The notes beneath the pieces are model-generated. The model saw only the letters and a program-made list of their open reading frames with translations. It did no database searches and was not told where the DNA came from. Below, piece after piece: positions 8,911-18,076 of a stretch of DNA of 48,348 nt (position 1 is the stretch's first letter; each line of letters opens with the position of its first letter). The stretch comes from JAAYAN01 sp964437215. GTDB lineage: Bacteria; Bacteroidota; Ignavibacteria; Ignavibacteriales; Melioribacteraceae. The position numbers and the translations under genes are program-made. The DNA is taken from contig CAYTFZ010000010.1 in the NCBI GenBank assembly GCA_964437215.1, positions 1-48,348 on the forward strand, written 5' to 3'.

Positions 8911-9603
8911 TTAAGGAGCTGTTGTAACCGGAGCCGGTTTGTAGTTTCTTCTTAATTTATCGTATTTAGCCTGTTCTTCTTCAGATAAGTTTGGTATAGC
9001 AAAAACCTGGTTAGGATAAATTAAATCAGGATTTTTGATTTTATCTTTGTTTGCATTGTATATTTTTGGCCAAGCAAATCCGTTTCCGTAATGTTCTTTT
9101 TTCTTAGCAATTTTCCAAAGATAATCACCTTTTACAACTGTGTACTGGATTTCAGCTGGTTTGTCATCCCAAGCATCCAATTTTCTTTGTAACTGGTTAT
9201 GAACTTTATCAAAGAATTTTGGCAAAGCTGATATTTTGCTTGCTTTAAGCGCATCAAGTTCTGCTTGTCTGTCTGCTTTCGGGCCTTCTTTTGCATTTAT
9301 CTTTGCTTCAAGAGCAGCAACTTTTGCAGCAAATTCATCAACTTCTGCTTGTGTTGCACCAATTAATTTTAATGTTTCATTTTCGCAATCTGATAAAGCG
9401 CCTAAAGCTGATTTTTTTACTTTAAGAGCTTCAATTTCAGCTTTTAATCCAGCTTGTTCTGCTGTAAGTTCAACTTTTTGTTTCCCTAATCTTGCCATTT
9501 CCTGTTCCCATTCGTCAGTAGACATATCTCTTGTCTGAGCGAACAACCCTGCTGTAAAAAGAAGTACAAATGCTATTGCAGCTATTTTATTATAATACTT
9601 CAT
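8911..9603 (-). CDS. Secreted coiled-coil LysM protein
   Basis: A 230-residue envelope protein. A signal peptide (residues 1-22, cleaved after LFA before QTRDMST) is followed by a long Ala/Glu/Lys-rich coiled coil (about residues 30-140) and a C-terminal LysM domain starting YTVVKGDYLWKIAKK (about residues 153-205). LysM binds peptidoglycan glycan strands, so the protein probably links the coiled coil to the cell wall in the periplasm. The start has a GGAGG site. It lies 35 bases after the coiled-coil lipoprotein on the same strand and ends in a strong terminator, suggesting a two-gene envelope unit. Confidence 0.85.
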   Translation of the reverse strand: MKYYNKIAAIAFVLLFTAGLFAQTRDMSTDEWEQEMARLGKQKVELTAEQAGLKAEIEALKVKKSALGALSDCENETLKLIGATQAEVDEFAAKVAALEAKINAKEGPKADRQAELDALKASKISALPKFFDKVHNQLQRKLDAWDDKPAEIQYTVVKGDYLWKIAKKKEHYGNGFAWPKIYNANKDKIKNPDLIYPNQVFAIPNLSEEEQAKYDKLRRNYKPAPVTTAP

Positions 9604-9638
9604 TGATTTCCTCCGTAAATTTAAACTTTTTACAATAA

Positions 9639-9902
9639 TTATTTAATTGATCCAAGATTCTTTTTAGTTTCTGCCATATTTTTGTTGCAATCATCAAGTT
9701 TAGCATTATGCTCTGCAATTTCTCTTTCCAATTTAGCTTTGTCGCTCTTCAATTGGGTAATGTCTTTTTCAAGAACTTTAACTTCTGCAGATAAAGCATC
9801 CAGTTCAGCATACTGTTCATCGCTCACGCCGCATGCAGTCATAGCAAAAGCAAGAATACCAACAGCCAAAGCTGAAGTAAAAAGCCTTTTTAATTTAGTC
9901 AT
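9639..9902 (-). CDS. Small coiled-coil lipoprotein (Lpp-like)
   Basis: An 87-residue protein with a lipoprotein signal peptide (FAMTAC, lipidated Cys24) and then an almost uninterrupted heptad coiled coil (LDALSAEVKVLEKDITQLKS and onward). The layout recalls Braun lipoprotein, but it lacks the C-terminal lysine-after-arginine used for peptidoglycan attachment in E. coli and ends LGSIK. It starts behind AGGAGG. The next gene encodes a coiled-coil LysM protein, so the pair may tether the outer membrane to peptidoglycan through coiled-coil contacts. That function is inferred from layout only. Confidence 0.75.
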   Translation of the reverse strand: MTKLKRLFTSALAVGILAFAMTACGVSDEQYAELDALSAEVKVLEKDITQLKSDKAKLEREIAEHNAKLDDCNKNMAETKKNLGSIK

Positions 9903-10002
9903 TTTGTTCCTCCTGTTTTTAATTATTAGTAATTTTAAATACCAATTTATAATAAAATAATAATCTGTGAAAATATTCGCTAAGATAATTATTTATTTAC
10001 TA

Positions 10003-10680
10003 CTAAATCAACCTTTTTTCTACAAAACTAGTATAATTTTTACCTGCAACTATAATATGATCAAAAACTTTAATTTCTAAGAGTATGCCAGCATCTAAAA
10101 GTTTCTTTGTTATTGCAATATCTTCGGGGCTCGGCTCAGGATTACCCGAAGGATGATTATGCACTAAAATTATATTTGCTGAGTTGTTATCAATTGCAAC
10201 TTTAAATACTTCACGAGGGTGAACAATACTTGAACTTAAGCTTCCAACCGAAATTACTTCGTATTTTATTATTTTATTGTTGCTGTTAAGGCATACAACA
10301 ATAAAATGTTCCTTGTATTCGTCCCTTAATAAATGGATGAAAAATTCAGCTATATCTTGCGGCGAAGTAATTTTTTTAGCAAAACGGGTTTTCTTATCCT
10401 GATCAATTCTTTTCCCGATTTCAAATGCCGCCGAAAGTGTTGCAGCTTTATCGTTCCCAATACCGCTTTCTTTTTTGATATTTCCAATTGATTTAGTGGC
10501 AAGAACAGCAAGATTCTCGTTACGCAAAAGTAAATTTCTTGCAATTTCTATAACTGAGACACCTTTTGTTCCGGTTCTTAAAAGAATTGCTATCAACTCT
10601 GCATCACTTAACGACTGAGCTCCGTGTAAAAGTAATTTTTCGCGGGGTCTGTCATCAGGCGGCAGTTCTTTTACCTTCAA
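10003..10680 (-). CDS. radC: RadC family protein (JAB/MPN domain)
   Basis: A 225-residue UPF0758/RadC protein. The N-terminal helix-hairpin-helix region starts VKELPPDDRPREKLLLHG. The C-terminal JAMM metalloprotease-like domain carries the zinc motif LVHNHPSGNPEPSPEDI. Despite its name, a direct DNA-repair role has been disputed and the biochemical activity is unknown. I start it at TTG 10680, which has AGAGGG about five bases upstream and gives the canonical N-terminus. It is the last gene of the long housekeeping run and follows the TPR gene by 21 bases. Confidence 0.93.
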   Translation of the reverse strand: MKVKELPPDDRPREKLLLHGAQSLSDAELIAILLRTGTKGVSVIEIARNLLLRNENLAVLATKSIGNIKKESGIGNDKAATLSAAFEIGKRIDQDKKTRFAKKITSPQDIAEFFIHLLRDEYKEHFIVVCLNSNNKIIKYEVISVGSLSSSIVHPREVFKVAIDNNSANIILVHNHPSGNPEPSPEDIAITKKLLDAGILLEIKVFDHIIVAGKNYTSFVEKRLI

Positions 10681-10701
10681 AATACCCTCTTAATTTTATA
10701 A

Positions 10702-11565
10702 TCATTTGTTGCAATCGGCAAGAGCGCTTTTTGCAATTAAGTCATTCGGATTTATTTTTAACGATTTATTAAAAAATTCAAATGCTTCTTCCGACTTTTT
10801 CTGGCGCAAGCAGCTAAGACCTATCAACGAATAAATTTCAGAATCGTCTTTATTTTCGGCAGAAGCTTTCAAATATTTCTCAGCCTTTCCATAATCTCCT
10901 GTCATATAAAATATTCGTCCAGCCAAATCCTGAAAATCTTTAACGCTTTCATTCATTTTCAATGCTTTTACAATATATTCTTTTGCATGGAAATGCATTT
11001 CTTTTAAATAATATATTTTTGATAATATAAAATTTAATTCCGGATTAAGAACCGACAGGCTCTCTGCTTTTTCGGCATATTGAAGCGCTGTATCGTATTT
11101 TTTCTGAATAAGGCTGCACTCTGCAAGATATTGGTATGCTTCGCCTAAAATGTCCGATTGTTTGCAATTGTTAACAAACTCCAAAAAATTCATTGCGGCA
11201 ATTTCATATTCGTTATTGAAAAACAAGGATTGCCCTTTAAGAAAATAAGATTCCGGAAATAACGTTTTATCAACAATCGATATGAGATCGGCTGCTTTTT
11301 CGAAAAATGAATTGCGGATATAAATCTGTGCAATTTGTAAAAGATATTCATCAGCAAGATTTATTGGGTTTACTTCATCAATCAATTTAATTATCGAATC
11401 CGGATTTCCTAATTTTTCGTATACCTCAGCAATTTTCAAAATAAGAAGATTATCTTCGGGATGCTGCTCATATAATTTTAATAAAATCTGAAGCGAATGA
11501 AGCAGTTTACCTTCACGAGCCAGATATATCGCTTTTGTAAAATTATTATCCGACTGAATTTCCAT
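10702..11565 (-). CDS. Tetratricopeptide repeat protein
   Basis: A 287-residue soluble protein made almost wholly of TPR-like helical pairs. Clear units include LYEQHPEDNLLILKIAEVYEK, YGKAEKYLKASAENKDDSEI and SEEAFEFFNKSLKINPNDL. No signal peptide or enzymatic domain is visible, so it is probably a cytoplasmic protein-interaction scaffold with an unknown partner. It starts three bases after the guaA stop, indicating tight coupling to guaA, but a functional link to purine synthesis is not supported. Confidence 0.8.
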   Translation of the reverse strand: MEIQSDNNFTKAIYLAREGKLLHSLQILLKLYEQHPEDNLLILKIAEVYEKLGNPDSIIKLIDEVNPINLADEYLLQIAQIYIRNSFFEKAADLISIVDKTLFPESYFLKGQSLFFNNEYEIAAMNFLEFVNNCKQSDILGEAYQYLAECSLIQKKYDTALQYAEKAESLSVLNPELNFILSKIYYLKEMHFHAKEYIVKALKMNESVKDFQDLAGRIFYMTGDYGKAEKYLKASAENKDDSEIYSLIGLSCLRQKKSEEAFEFFNKSLKINPNDLIAKSALADCNK

Positions 11566-11568
11566 AAA

Positions 11569-13110
11569 TCATTCCCACTCGATTGTTGAAGGAGGTTTTG
11601 AGCTTATATCGTAAACAACCCTGTTCACACCTCTCACATTTCTGATAATTTTATTCGAAACATTTTCCAGAAAATCGTAATCAAACCGGAACCAATCTGC
11701 TGTCATTCCATCGGTTGAAGTAACTGCTCTCAGCGCAATAACATTTTCGTAGGTTCTGTTATCGCCCATAACGCCAACAGTTTTTACAGGTAAAAGTACA
11801 GCAAATGCCTGCCAGATATCGTTATAAATTCCGGCTTTATGAAGTTCTTCAATATAAATAGAATCAGCTTCGCGTAAAATATCAAGTTTATCTTTTGTTA
11901 TATCGCTTAATACTCTTACTGCAAGTCCCGGTCCCGGAAATGGATGTCTTCCTATAAAATCATCCGGCAAACTTAATTCCTTACCTATCGCTCTTACTTC
12001 ATCTTTAAATAATTCCCTGAAAGGTTCAATAAGTTTAAGATTCATTTTCTCGGGCAGACCGCCAACATTATGATGGGTTTTAATGGTAACAGAAGCTCCT
12101 TTAACCGAAACTGATTCAATCACATCGGGATATAACGTACCTTGAACAAGATATTTTGCATCTCCGAATTTTTTAGCTTCTCTTTCAAATACCTCAATAA
12201 ATGTGTTGCCTATAATCTTTCGCTTCTTTTCAGGTTCAATAACATCTTTTAATTTGCTTAAAAATTCTTCCGATGCATCTATATGAATAATGTGAAGATT
12301 ATAATTTTCTTCAAACATTTTTATTATTGCAGAACTTTCATCCTTCCGCATCAGTCCTGTATCAACGTGAACACAAATTAAATTATTTCCTATAGCTTTA
12401 TGAACCAAAACAGAAGCAACTGAAGAATCGACACCTCCGCTTAATGCACAAATTACTTTACTGTTGCCGGTTTTGTTTTTAATTTCCTCAGCAGCCTGCA
12501 ATATAAAGTTGCCAGGTGTCCACTCAGGTTTGCATTTACAAATTCCGAAAAGGAAATTATCAATTATCTTTCTGCCTTCGGTAGTATGTGCAACTTCAGG
12601 ATGAAACTGCACCCCGTAAATACCTTTTTCGTCGTTAGAAAGCGCGCATATAGGAGAGTTAGCAGATTTTGCAACAACAGAAAATCCTTGCGGAATTTTT
12701 GTTATGTAATCGCCGTGACTCATCCAAACTGTTGAAAGGCTTTTTATATTTTGAAATATTCTGGAATTTCCGATAATTTCTAAATCTGTTTTACCATATT
12801 CTCTTTTATCTGCAGGTTCAACTTTTCCGTTAAAATATTCGGATACAAGCTGCATTCCATAGCAAATACCAAGTACTGGAATTCCGAGTTCAAATATTTT
12901 TGAATCCACCTGAGGTGAATCTTCATCGTAAATACTCATCGGTCCGCCCGAAAGTATTATTCCTTTTGGAGACATATCCAATATTTTATCTATTGAATAA
13001 CTATGCGGGTGAATCTCGGAATATACTTTGCTTTCACGGATTCTTCTTGCAATTAGTTGAGTGTATTGCGAGCCAAAATCCAATATCAAAATTGTTTCTG
13101 TATGTTTCAT
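11569..13110 (-). CDS. guaA: GMP synthase (glutamine-hydrolysing)
   Basis: GuaA converts XMP to GMP using glutamine and ATP. The 513-residue protein has a class I glutamine amidotransferase domain with nucleophile Cys83 in VLGICYGMQL and the partner QFHPEVAHT. The ATP pyrophosphatase domain follows with its P-loop ALSGGVDSSVA, and then the dimerisation domain ends in DISSKPPSTIEWE, the invariant GuaA C-terminus. It is full length and intact. It is preceded by gcvH (15 bases) and followed by a TPR gene (three bases), on one strand. Confidence 0.98.
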   Translation of the reverse strand: MKHTETILILDFGSQYTQLIARRIRESKVYSEIHPHSYSIDKILDMSPKGIILSGGPMSIYDEDSPQVDSKIFELGIPVLGICYGMQLVSEYFNGKVEPADKREYGKTDLEIIGNSRIFQNIKSLSTVWMSHGDYITKIPQGFSVVAKSANSPICALSNDEKGIYGVQFHPEVAHTTEGRKIIDNFLFGICKCKPEWTPGNFILQAAEEIKNKTGNSKVICALSGGVDSSVASVLVHKAIGNNLICVHVDTGLMRKDESSAIIKMFEENYNLHIIHIDASEEFLSKLKDVIEPEKKRKIIGNTFIEVFEREAKKFGDAKYLVQGTLYPDVIESVSVKGASVTIKTHHNVGGLPEKMNLKLIEPFRELFKDEVRAIGKELSLPDDFIGRHPFPGPGLAVRVLSDITKDKLDILREADSIYIEELHKAGIYNDIWQAFAVLLPVKTVGVMGDNRTYENVIALRAVTSTDGMTADWFRFDYDFLENVSNKIIRNVRGVNRVVYDISSKPPSTIEWE

Positions 13111-13125
13111 TTTTTCCTGTATTTA

Positions 13126-13506
13126 CTATTGTCCAATCTGATTTTTATATTCTTCTGCGGTCATTAATTCATTTATCTGCGAAGCATTTGTTATTTCAAT
13201 TTTCACAATCCATCCCTTTCCATAAGGATCGGTATTTATAACTTGAGGTTCGTCATTCAGACCTTCATTTATCTCCAATACTTTACCATCTACCGGAGCA
13301 TAAAGGTCGCTTACCGTTTTTACGGCTTCAATTGTTCCAAATGTTTCACCGGCAATTAGTGTCTGTAAATTTTTATCTACATCCAGATAAACAATATCTC
13401 CTAATTCGCCCTGCGCAAAATCTGTTATTCCTATTGTTCCAATGTTTCCTTCAATTAGAAGCCATTCGTGATCCTTTGTATACTTCAAGTTTGCAGGTAT
13501 ATTCAT
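13126..13506 (-). CDS. gcvH: Glycine cleavage system H protein
   Basis: This protein shuttles the aminomethyl group between the P and T proteins of glycine cleavage by a lipoyl arm. The 126-residue sequence has the lipoylation site Lys63 in GTIEAVKTVSDLYAP and the family start IPANLKYTKDHEWL. It lies between accC and guaA; no gcvT or gcvP is in the window, so the rest of the complex must be elsewhere. Lone GcvH proteins can also act in lipoate relay, which remains possible. Confidence 0.96.
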   Translation of the reverse strand: MNIPANLKYTKDHEWLLIEGNIGTIGITDFAQGELGDIVYLDVDKNLQTLIAGETFGTIEAVKTVSDLYAPVDGKVLEINEGLNDEPQVINTDPYGKGWIVKIEITNASQINELMTAEEYKNQIGQ

Positions 13507-13523
13507 TTTTTTCCTCTTGATTA

Positions 13524-14852
13524 TTAAAATTTTTCTAAAAAAGATGTATCGTACTTTGATTTAATAAATTCTTTATTTTCGAGAACTTTTTTATGGAAAG
13601 GAATTGTTGTTTTTACTCCATCGATAGTAAATTCTTCCAATGCTCTTTTTGCCCGCATAATTGCATGTTTTCTATCTGTTCCCCATACAATTAATTTTCC
13701 TATTAGCGAATCGTAAAATGGCGGGATCACATAATCGTCGTAAATATGAGAATCCACGCGAACACCGAATCCTCCCGGAAAATGAAGATATTTTATTTTT
13801 CCAGGAGAAGGCATAAATCCGTTTTCAGAATCTTCAGCGTTAATTCTGAATTCAAAACTGTGCCCGCGAGGAGTTACAGGAATATCCTTAAGCTTTTCGC
13901 CTGCAGCTACAAGAATCTGCTGTTTAATCAAGTCAATATTATTAACCATTTCTGTTACCGGATGTTCAACCTGAATTCGTGTATTCATTTCAATAAAATA
14001 AAAATTTTTATTTTTATCAACCACAAATTCTATTGTTCCTGCACCTTCGTAATTTACGCTTTTAGCACCAAGGACAGCTGCTGCAATCATATTTTTCCGA
14101 ATTTCGGAATTGATAAACGGAGAAGGTGATTCCTCAATCAGTTTCTGATGCCTTCGCTGAATTGTGCAATCTCTTTCGCCAAAATCATAAACATTGCCAA
14201 ACTGATCCCCGATTATCTGAATTTCTATATGCCTAGGATTTTCAACAAATTTTTCCATGTATAAATCCTGATTTCCAAACGATGCCAATGCTTCTGCACT
14301 GGCACTCTGAAATGCGTTTTCAAGATTATTTTCCTTGAATACAATCCGCATACCTTTACCGCCTCCGCCCGAAGAAGCTTTAAGCATTACAGGATAACCG
14401 ATTTTTTTTGCAATAGTTTTTGCCTGCTCGGCATTTTCTAAAATTCCATCGCTTCCCGGAACTACAGGCACTCCAACATCCCGCATTGTTTTTTTTGCAT
14501 AAGCTTTATCGCCCATTTGTTTTATCATCCGGGCAGAAGGTCCAATAAATTTAAATCCCGATCCTGTACAAATATCTGCAAATTCAGCATTTTCCGATAA
14601 GAAACCGTATCCGGGATGAATTGCATCGGCTCCTGTAATATGCGCTGCCGAAATTATGCTTGGAATTTTCAGGTAACTGTCCTTACTGCTGGCAGGACCA
14701 ATGCAGACGGCTTCATCGGCAAATATAACATGGAGAGATTCTCTGTCTGCTTCCGAATACACTGCAACAGTTTTAATTCCCATTTCTTTGCAGGTTCGTA
14801 TTATACGGAGAGCTATTTCACCGCGATTTGCAATCAGTATTTTATCAAACAA
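13524..14852 (-). CDS. accC: Biotin carboxylase subunit of acetyl-CoA carboxylase
   Basis: AccC carboxylates the biotin on AccB with bicarbonate and ATP, the first step of fatty-acid synthesis. The 442-residue ATP-grasp enzyme has the glycine loop SSGGGGKGM (about 160-168), Lys237 in QRRHQKL, and the catalytic motif EMNTRIQVEH with Arg292 and Glu296. The N-terminus MFDKILIANRGEIALRI is canonical and begins at a TTG (14852). Only a weak GGAT lies upstream, so translation may depend on coupling with accB, which ends 14 bases earlier. Confidence 0.97.
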   Translation of the reverse strand: MFDKILIANRGEIALRIIRTCKEMGIKTVAVYSEADRESLHVIFADEAVCIGPASSKDSYLKIPSIISAAHITGADAIHPGYGFLSENAEFADICTGSGFKFIGPSARMIKQMGDKAYAKKTMRDVGVPVVPGSDGILENAEQAKTIAKKIGYPVMLKASSGGGGKGMRIVFKENNLENAFQSASAEALASFGNQDLYMEKFVENPRHIEIQIIGDQFGNVYDFGERDCTIQRRHQKLIEESPSPFINSEIRKNMIAAAVLGAKSVNYEGAGTIEFVVDKNKNFYFIEMNTRIQVEHPVTEMVNNIDLIKQQILVAAGEKLKDIPVTPRGHSFEFRINAEDSENGFMPSPGKIKYLHFPGGFGVRVDSHIYDDYVIPPFYDSLIGKLIVWGTDRKHAIMRAKRALEEFTIDGVKTTIPFHKKVLENKEFIKSKYDTSFLEKF

Positions 14853-14866
14853 TATAATCCGCCTTT

Positions 14867-15328
14867 TTAATCGGGTTTTATTAAAAATAGCGGTTGATTA
14901 TATTCAACCGGCGAACCGTTTTCTACTAATACTTTAACTATTTTACCATTAATATCCGATTCTATTTCATTCATCAGCTTCATTGCTTCAATCAAACACA
15001 TTACTTTACCTTCTGTAATGTGATCGCCAATCTGAACATAAGGCTCAGCTTCAGGTGAAGGAGCGCGATAAAATGTACCCACAATTGGCGAACAGATTTC
15101 ATGGAATTTTTCATCCTGTGTTGAATTTTTTTCATATTCAACAGTCTTTGTTGCATTTATATTAATTGGTTCTTTAGCCGTATAATCCACAGCTTGATGA
15201 TAAGCCGAATGAATTATTTCGGCCTTTTTGCTTATTGTTATTTTCAGATCTTTTTCTTCGATGGAAAAATCTGTAATACTGCTGTCTTCAATTATTTTAA
15301 TAAGCTTTTTAATACTTATCAGGTTCAT
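14867..15328 (-). CDS. accB: Biotin carboxyl carrier protein of acetyl-CoA carboxylase
   Basis: The 153-residue carrier holds the biotin used by AccC and the carboxyltransferase. It has an N-terminal helix region, a variable linker (about residues 40-75) and a biotinyl domain starting EICSPIVGTFYRAPSPEAEP, with biotinylated Lys117 in IEAMKLMNEIE. The TFYRAPSPEAEP thumb loop is typical of the acetyl-CoA carboxylase carrier and separates it from other biotin carriers. It lies between efp and accC, an arrangement common in bacteria. Confidence 0.97.
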   Translation of the reverse strand: MNLISIKKLIKIIEDSSITDFSIEEKDLKITISKKAEIIHSAYHQAVDYTAKEPININATKTVEYEKNSTQDEKFHEICSPIVGTFYRAPSPEAEPYVQIGDHITEGKVMCLIEAMKLMNEIESDINGKIVKVLVENGSPVEYNQPLFLIKPD

Positions 15329-15347
15329 TTTGCCGGCTTTCTTATTA

Positions 15348-15914
15348 TTAATTTTTTACTCTTTCAACATATTCGCTGGTTCTTGTATCCACTTTCAGCA
15401 GATCACCTTCGTTAACAAATATTGGTACGCTTATTACTGCTCCTGTTTCAAGAGTGGCCGGCTTTAGTACGTTTGTTGCAGTATCACCTCTAAAACCCGG
15501 TTCGGTAGCTGTAACTTTTAGCTGAACAAATATCGGTATTTCCACAGATATTATTTCTTCGTTATTATCCAAAAGCAAGTCAACTTCAATTCCTTCTTTC
15601 AGGAATTTTTCTCCGTCGCCAAAAAGTTTCTGATCAACATTAATTTGTTCGTAAGTACCATTGTCCATTAGCACTAGCGAATCGCCTTCGCGGAATAAAT
15701 ATTGATATTTTCTTCTTTCAACTCTTACAATTTCAACGCTTTCACCCGAACGGTAAGTGTTTTCGAGTACTTTCCCAGTTTTAAGGTTTTTAAGCGTCGT
15801 GCGGACAAATGCTCCGCCTTTTCCAGGTTTAACGTGCTGAAATTCTACAATTGTATATAGTCCTTCTTTAAACTTAATTATTAAACCATTTCTAAAATCT
15901 GATGTATCTGCCAT
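15348..15914 (-). CDS. efp: Elongation factor P
   Basis: EF-P enters the ribosomal E site and rescues translation stalled at polyproline. The 188-residue protein shows the three-domain EF-P fold, with the modification loop HVKPGKGGAFVRT placing Lys32 at its tip. The C-terminal stretch includes GAVISVPIFVNEGD and VDTRTSEYVERV, the EF-P signature. Which modification enzyme acts on Lys32 cannot be read from the window. It is followed by accB after 19 bases. Confidence 0.97.
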   Translation of the reverse strand: MADTSDFRNGLIIKFKEGLYTIVEFQHVKPGKGGAFVRTTLKNLKTGKVLENTYRSGESVEIVRVERRKYQYLFREGDSLVLMDNGTYEQINVDQKLFGDGEKFLKEGIEVDLLLDNNEEIISVEIPIFVQLKVTATEPGFRGDTATNVLKPATLETGAVISVPIFVNEGDLLKVDTRTSEYVERVKN

Positions 15915-15947
15915 ATATCCTCTGAATAATTTTTCTTCTTATTGTTT

Positions 15948-16634
15948 TTAAATACACTGAGCGAGATATCTGTCTGCTAAGGTAAATTCTTGTGTTGTTT
16001 TATATTCTTCTTTAATAGTGTTTAAAGCCTCTTTCGCCAATTCTTTATCTCCTATTTTAAGATAATTAATACCGGCCTCAAGCAAATATGTGCTGTTTTG
16101 AGGATTTGTGCTGTTCACTTTAGAAGCTTTAACAAAATAATCGGCAGCTTTCTGATATTCTTTCTTTTCAACATAACAAGCAGCCACTCCTGAAAAAGCT
16201 GCCGCAGAAAACATTTCATTATCTCCTGAATAATTTTCATATTGTTCAAGAGCTTTATCAAGATCACCATTGTTATAATAACTGTTTGCAAGATAAATTC
16301 TGGCTGTTTCGCCGTTTTCAGAGCCGCCGAATTCTTCTGCAATATATTTTAAGCCTTTGTTATCAGTTCCCGGTCTTCCTTCAATTGCTTCGTTGTACAT
16401 ACCGGCTTCATAAATATCAATTATTTTTGCTAAAGCTTTTGAGGCTTCAGCATTTTTGGATTGATTATTTGTAATATAAAAATAAACAAGCAATCCGGCT
16501 GCGGCAACAAATCCAACCCCTATTAAAATTTGTTTTTGATACTTTTCGAAATATTGCATGCTTTTATAGTACAAAGTAACAAGCTTGTCCTCTTTCATTT
16601 CTTTTTTCGAAAATTTCTTCTTTTTAGCTAACAC
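15948..16634 (-). CDS. Membrane-anchored TPR protein
   Basis: The protein has a lysine-rich cytoplasmic N-terminus (LAKKKKFSKKEMKEDK), one transmembrane helix (ILIGVGFVAAAGLLVYFYI, about residues 37-55) and an extracytoplasmic run of TPR units such as YYNNGDLDKALEQYENY and KKEYQKAADYFVKAS. This layout resembles YfgM/TPR_21 proteins, which act as periplasmic chaperone partners of the Sec translocon, but the match is by architecture only. I choose GTG 16634 because GGAG lies five bases upstream. The in-frame TTG at 16655 lacks a ribosome site and would overlap the PHP gene. Confidence 0.78.
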   Translation of the reverse strand: MLAKKKKFSKKEMKEDKLVTLYYKSMQYFEKYQKQILIGVGFVAAAGLLVYFYITNNQSKNAEASKALAKIIDIYEAGMYNEAIEGRPGTDNKGLKYIAEEFGGSENGETARIYLANSYYNNGDLDKALEQYENYSGDNEMFSAAAFSGVAACYVEKKEYQKAADYFVKASKVNSTNPQNSTYLLEAGINYLKIGDKELAKEALNTIKEEYKTTQEFTLADRYLAQCI

Positions 16635-16651
16635 ATTATCTCCTTTTTTTA

Positions 16652-17710
16652 TCAATTATAATCTTTATTTACAACTCTAATATGATTAGAAAATATCCAG
16701 GCTTTCCCTTCAAAATATACTTCAACACGATATACACCAGCAGATTTTACAAGAAATTCAGCTTCAGTGTTCTCGATTATAGATACGATTTTACTATCAA
16801 AAACAAGCTGAATTTTTGCAATCGTTCCGGGAAGCAAAACTACAAATCTTAAAGAAGCTGATAAAACGGCAGTATCACCCATTTTATAAATTCCGTCATT
16901 ATCTTTCCCAAAAAAACGAAATCCTTTTGATTCTTTCAGATAATCATTTGCAACAAAACATCTTCCCTGCGATAGTGATTTAAGAATAATATTTTTACAC
17001 TGTTCAGGATTCAAAGAACTTGTATTTTCAATTTTTGTTTCCGTAAAAATATGAGTTCTTAATGATTTAAACAATACCTTATACGGGAAAACTTCCATTT
17101 CCAAAAATCCAAGAACATTTACTTTATGCGCGTGAGCATCAATTCCTCCAATTCCAACTACTTTACTATTAGAATTCAGCTCGTCCCATTTTTTTAAAGT
17201 CTCTGCTGGCGGACATTCAATTGATTTAAGAGGATGAAGGAACCTGTTATATTTATTTTCTTCAGTCAGTCCTTCCATCCATTCGGACATATGGTTCCAT
17301 ATTTCAATTCCTGTAAACCCTTCGGCATCCCATTCAAGCCAAGGATAAGGCGGATGCTCTTTAATGCTGTTCCTTTTTTCGTGCGGATGGGCGATAAAAC
17401 CAATACCGCCGGATTCTTTTATACTTTTCACATATTGTTTTGCAGACATTCGTGTTGAGAATGTTTTATCAATTCCAAATGCCAGGTAGTGATTTTTATT
17501 TTCTTTATCATTAATTTCACAGCCTACAACTATAAAAACATTATTATTCCATCCTTCGTAACCTTCTTCTTTTGCCCTTAATGTGTTATGATCGGTAAGC
17601 ATAATAAAATCTAATCCCGATTCTGCAGCAAATGCGGCTATTTCATTAACATCGCCGGATCCATCAGAGTATTTTGAATGAATATGAATTGCACCAATTA
17701 ATTCATACAT
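16652..17710 (-). CDS. PHP-domain metallohydrolase (CehA/McbA-like)
   Basis: A 352-residue protein. Residues 1-220 form a PHP phosphoesterase domain: the metal-binding His9 and His11 lie in AIHIHSKYSDGSG, followed by LTDHN, IAHPHEKR and GIDAHAHKV. A C-terminal beta domain (about residues 255-352) contains GRCFVANDYLKESKGF and resembles the tail of CehA/McbA-type hydrolases. No signal peptide is seen. The substrate is unknown, and the family includes phosphoesterases and carbamate or amide hydrolases. It ends 17 bases before the GTG of the TPR membrane gene. Confidence 0.82.
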   Translation of the reverse strand: MYELIGAIHIHSKYSDGSGDVNEIAAFAAESGLDFIMLTDHNTLRAKEEGYEGWNNNVFIVVGCEINDKENKNHYLAFGIDKTFSTRMSAKQYVKSIKESGGIGFIAHPHEKRNSIKEHPPYPWLEWDAEGFTGIEIWNHMSEWMEGLTEENKYNRFLHPLKSIECPPAETLKKWDELNSNSKVVGIGGIDAHAHKVNVLGFLEMEVFPYKVLFKSLRTHIFTETKIENTSSLNPEQCKNIILKSLSQGRCFVANDYLKESKGFRFFGKDNDGIYKMGDTAVLSASLRFVVLLPGTIAKIQLVFDSKIVSIIENTEAEFLVKSAGVYRVEVYFEGKAWIFSNHIRVVNKDYN

Positions 17711-17756
17711 AGAGATTAAATTTTTATTTTTTTTCAGAATTGTTCATCAGAAATTA

Positions 17757-18053
17757 TCAGATTTCGAATAATGTGGTATATTCGGTAGATTGTTGTTTGA
17801 TCATATCCGATAATTTTGTCATTAAAATGTTTACGCGTTCATTAGGATTGTCATCAAATTCTTCGTAGGCATTTTTGTCTGTAAAAACATAATGCTCTTC
17901 AAAACAATTTTTTCTATTTTTGGTTTCGTAAACCGAGTACCCTTCAAGCCCTTCTGCCTTTATCAAAGCTTTTAATTCACGAATTACTTCAAGGTAGGTT
18001 TCCCGTTTTTCAGGAAGTATTTCATATTTGATGGAAAAAATCACCTTTGCCAT
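17757..18053 (-). CDS. Small protein, possible dimeric alpha/beta-barrel (ABM-like)
   Basis: A 98-residue cytoplasmic protein. The opening beta strand MAKVIFSIKYEILPEKRETYLEVIRELKAL, then GLEGYSVYETKNRKNCFEEHYVF and DKNAYEEFDD, follow the order of antibiotic-biosynthesis-monooxygenase-like ferredoxin folds (strand, helix, strand, strand, helix). No active-site residue can be assigned, and the family is heterogeneous. It is located between dapF (23 bases upstream) and the PHP gene on the same strand. Function unknown. Confidence 0.68.
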   Translation of the reverse strand: MAKVIFSIKYEILPEKRETYLEVIRELKALIKAEGLEGYSVYETKNRKNCFEEHYVFTDKNAYEEFDDNPNERVNILMTKLSDMIKQQSTEYTTLFEI

Positions 18054-18076
18054 TCAACTCCTCAGAAAATCAAAAT

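Noticed and set aside
13507..13523. Possible glycine riboswitch before gcvH
   Set aside because: Only 17 bases separate accC and gcvH, far too short for an aptamer.
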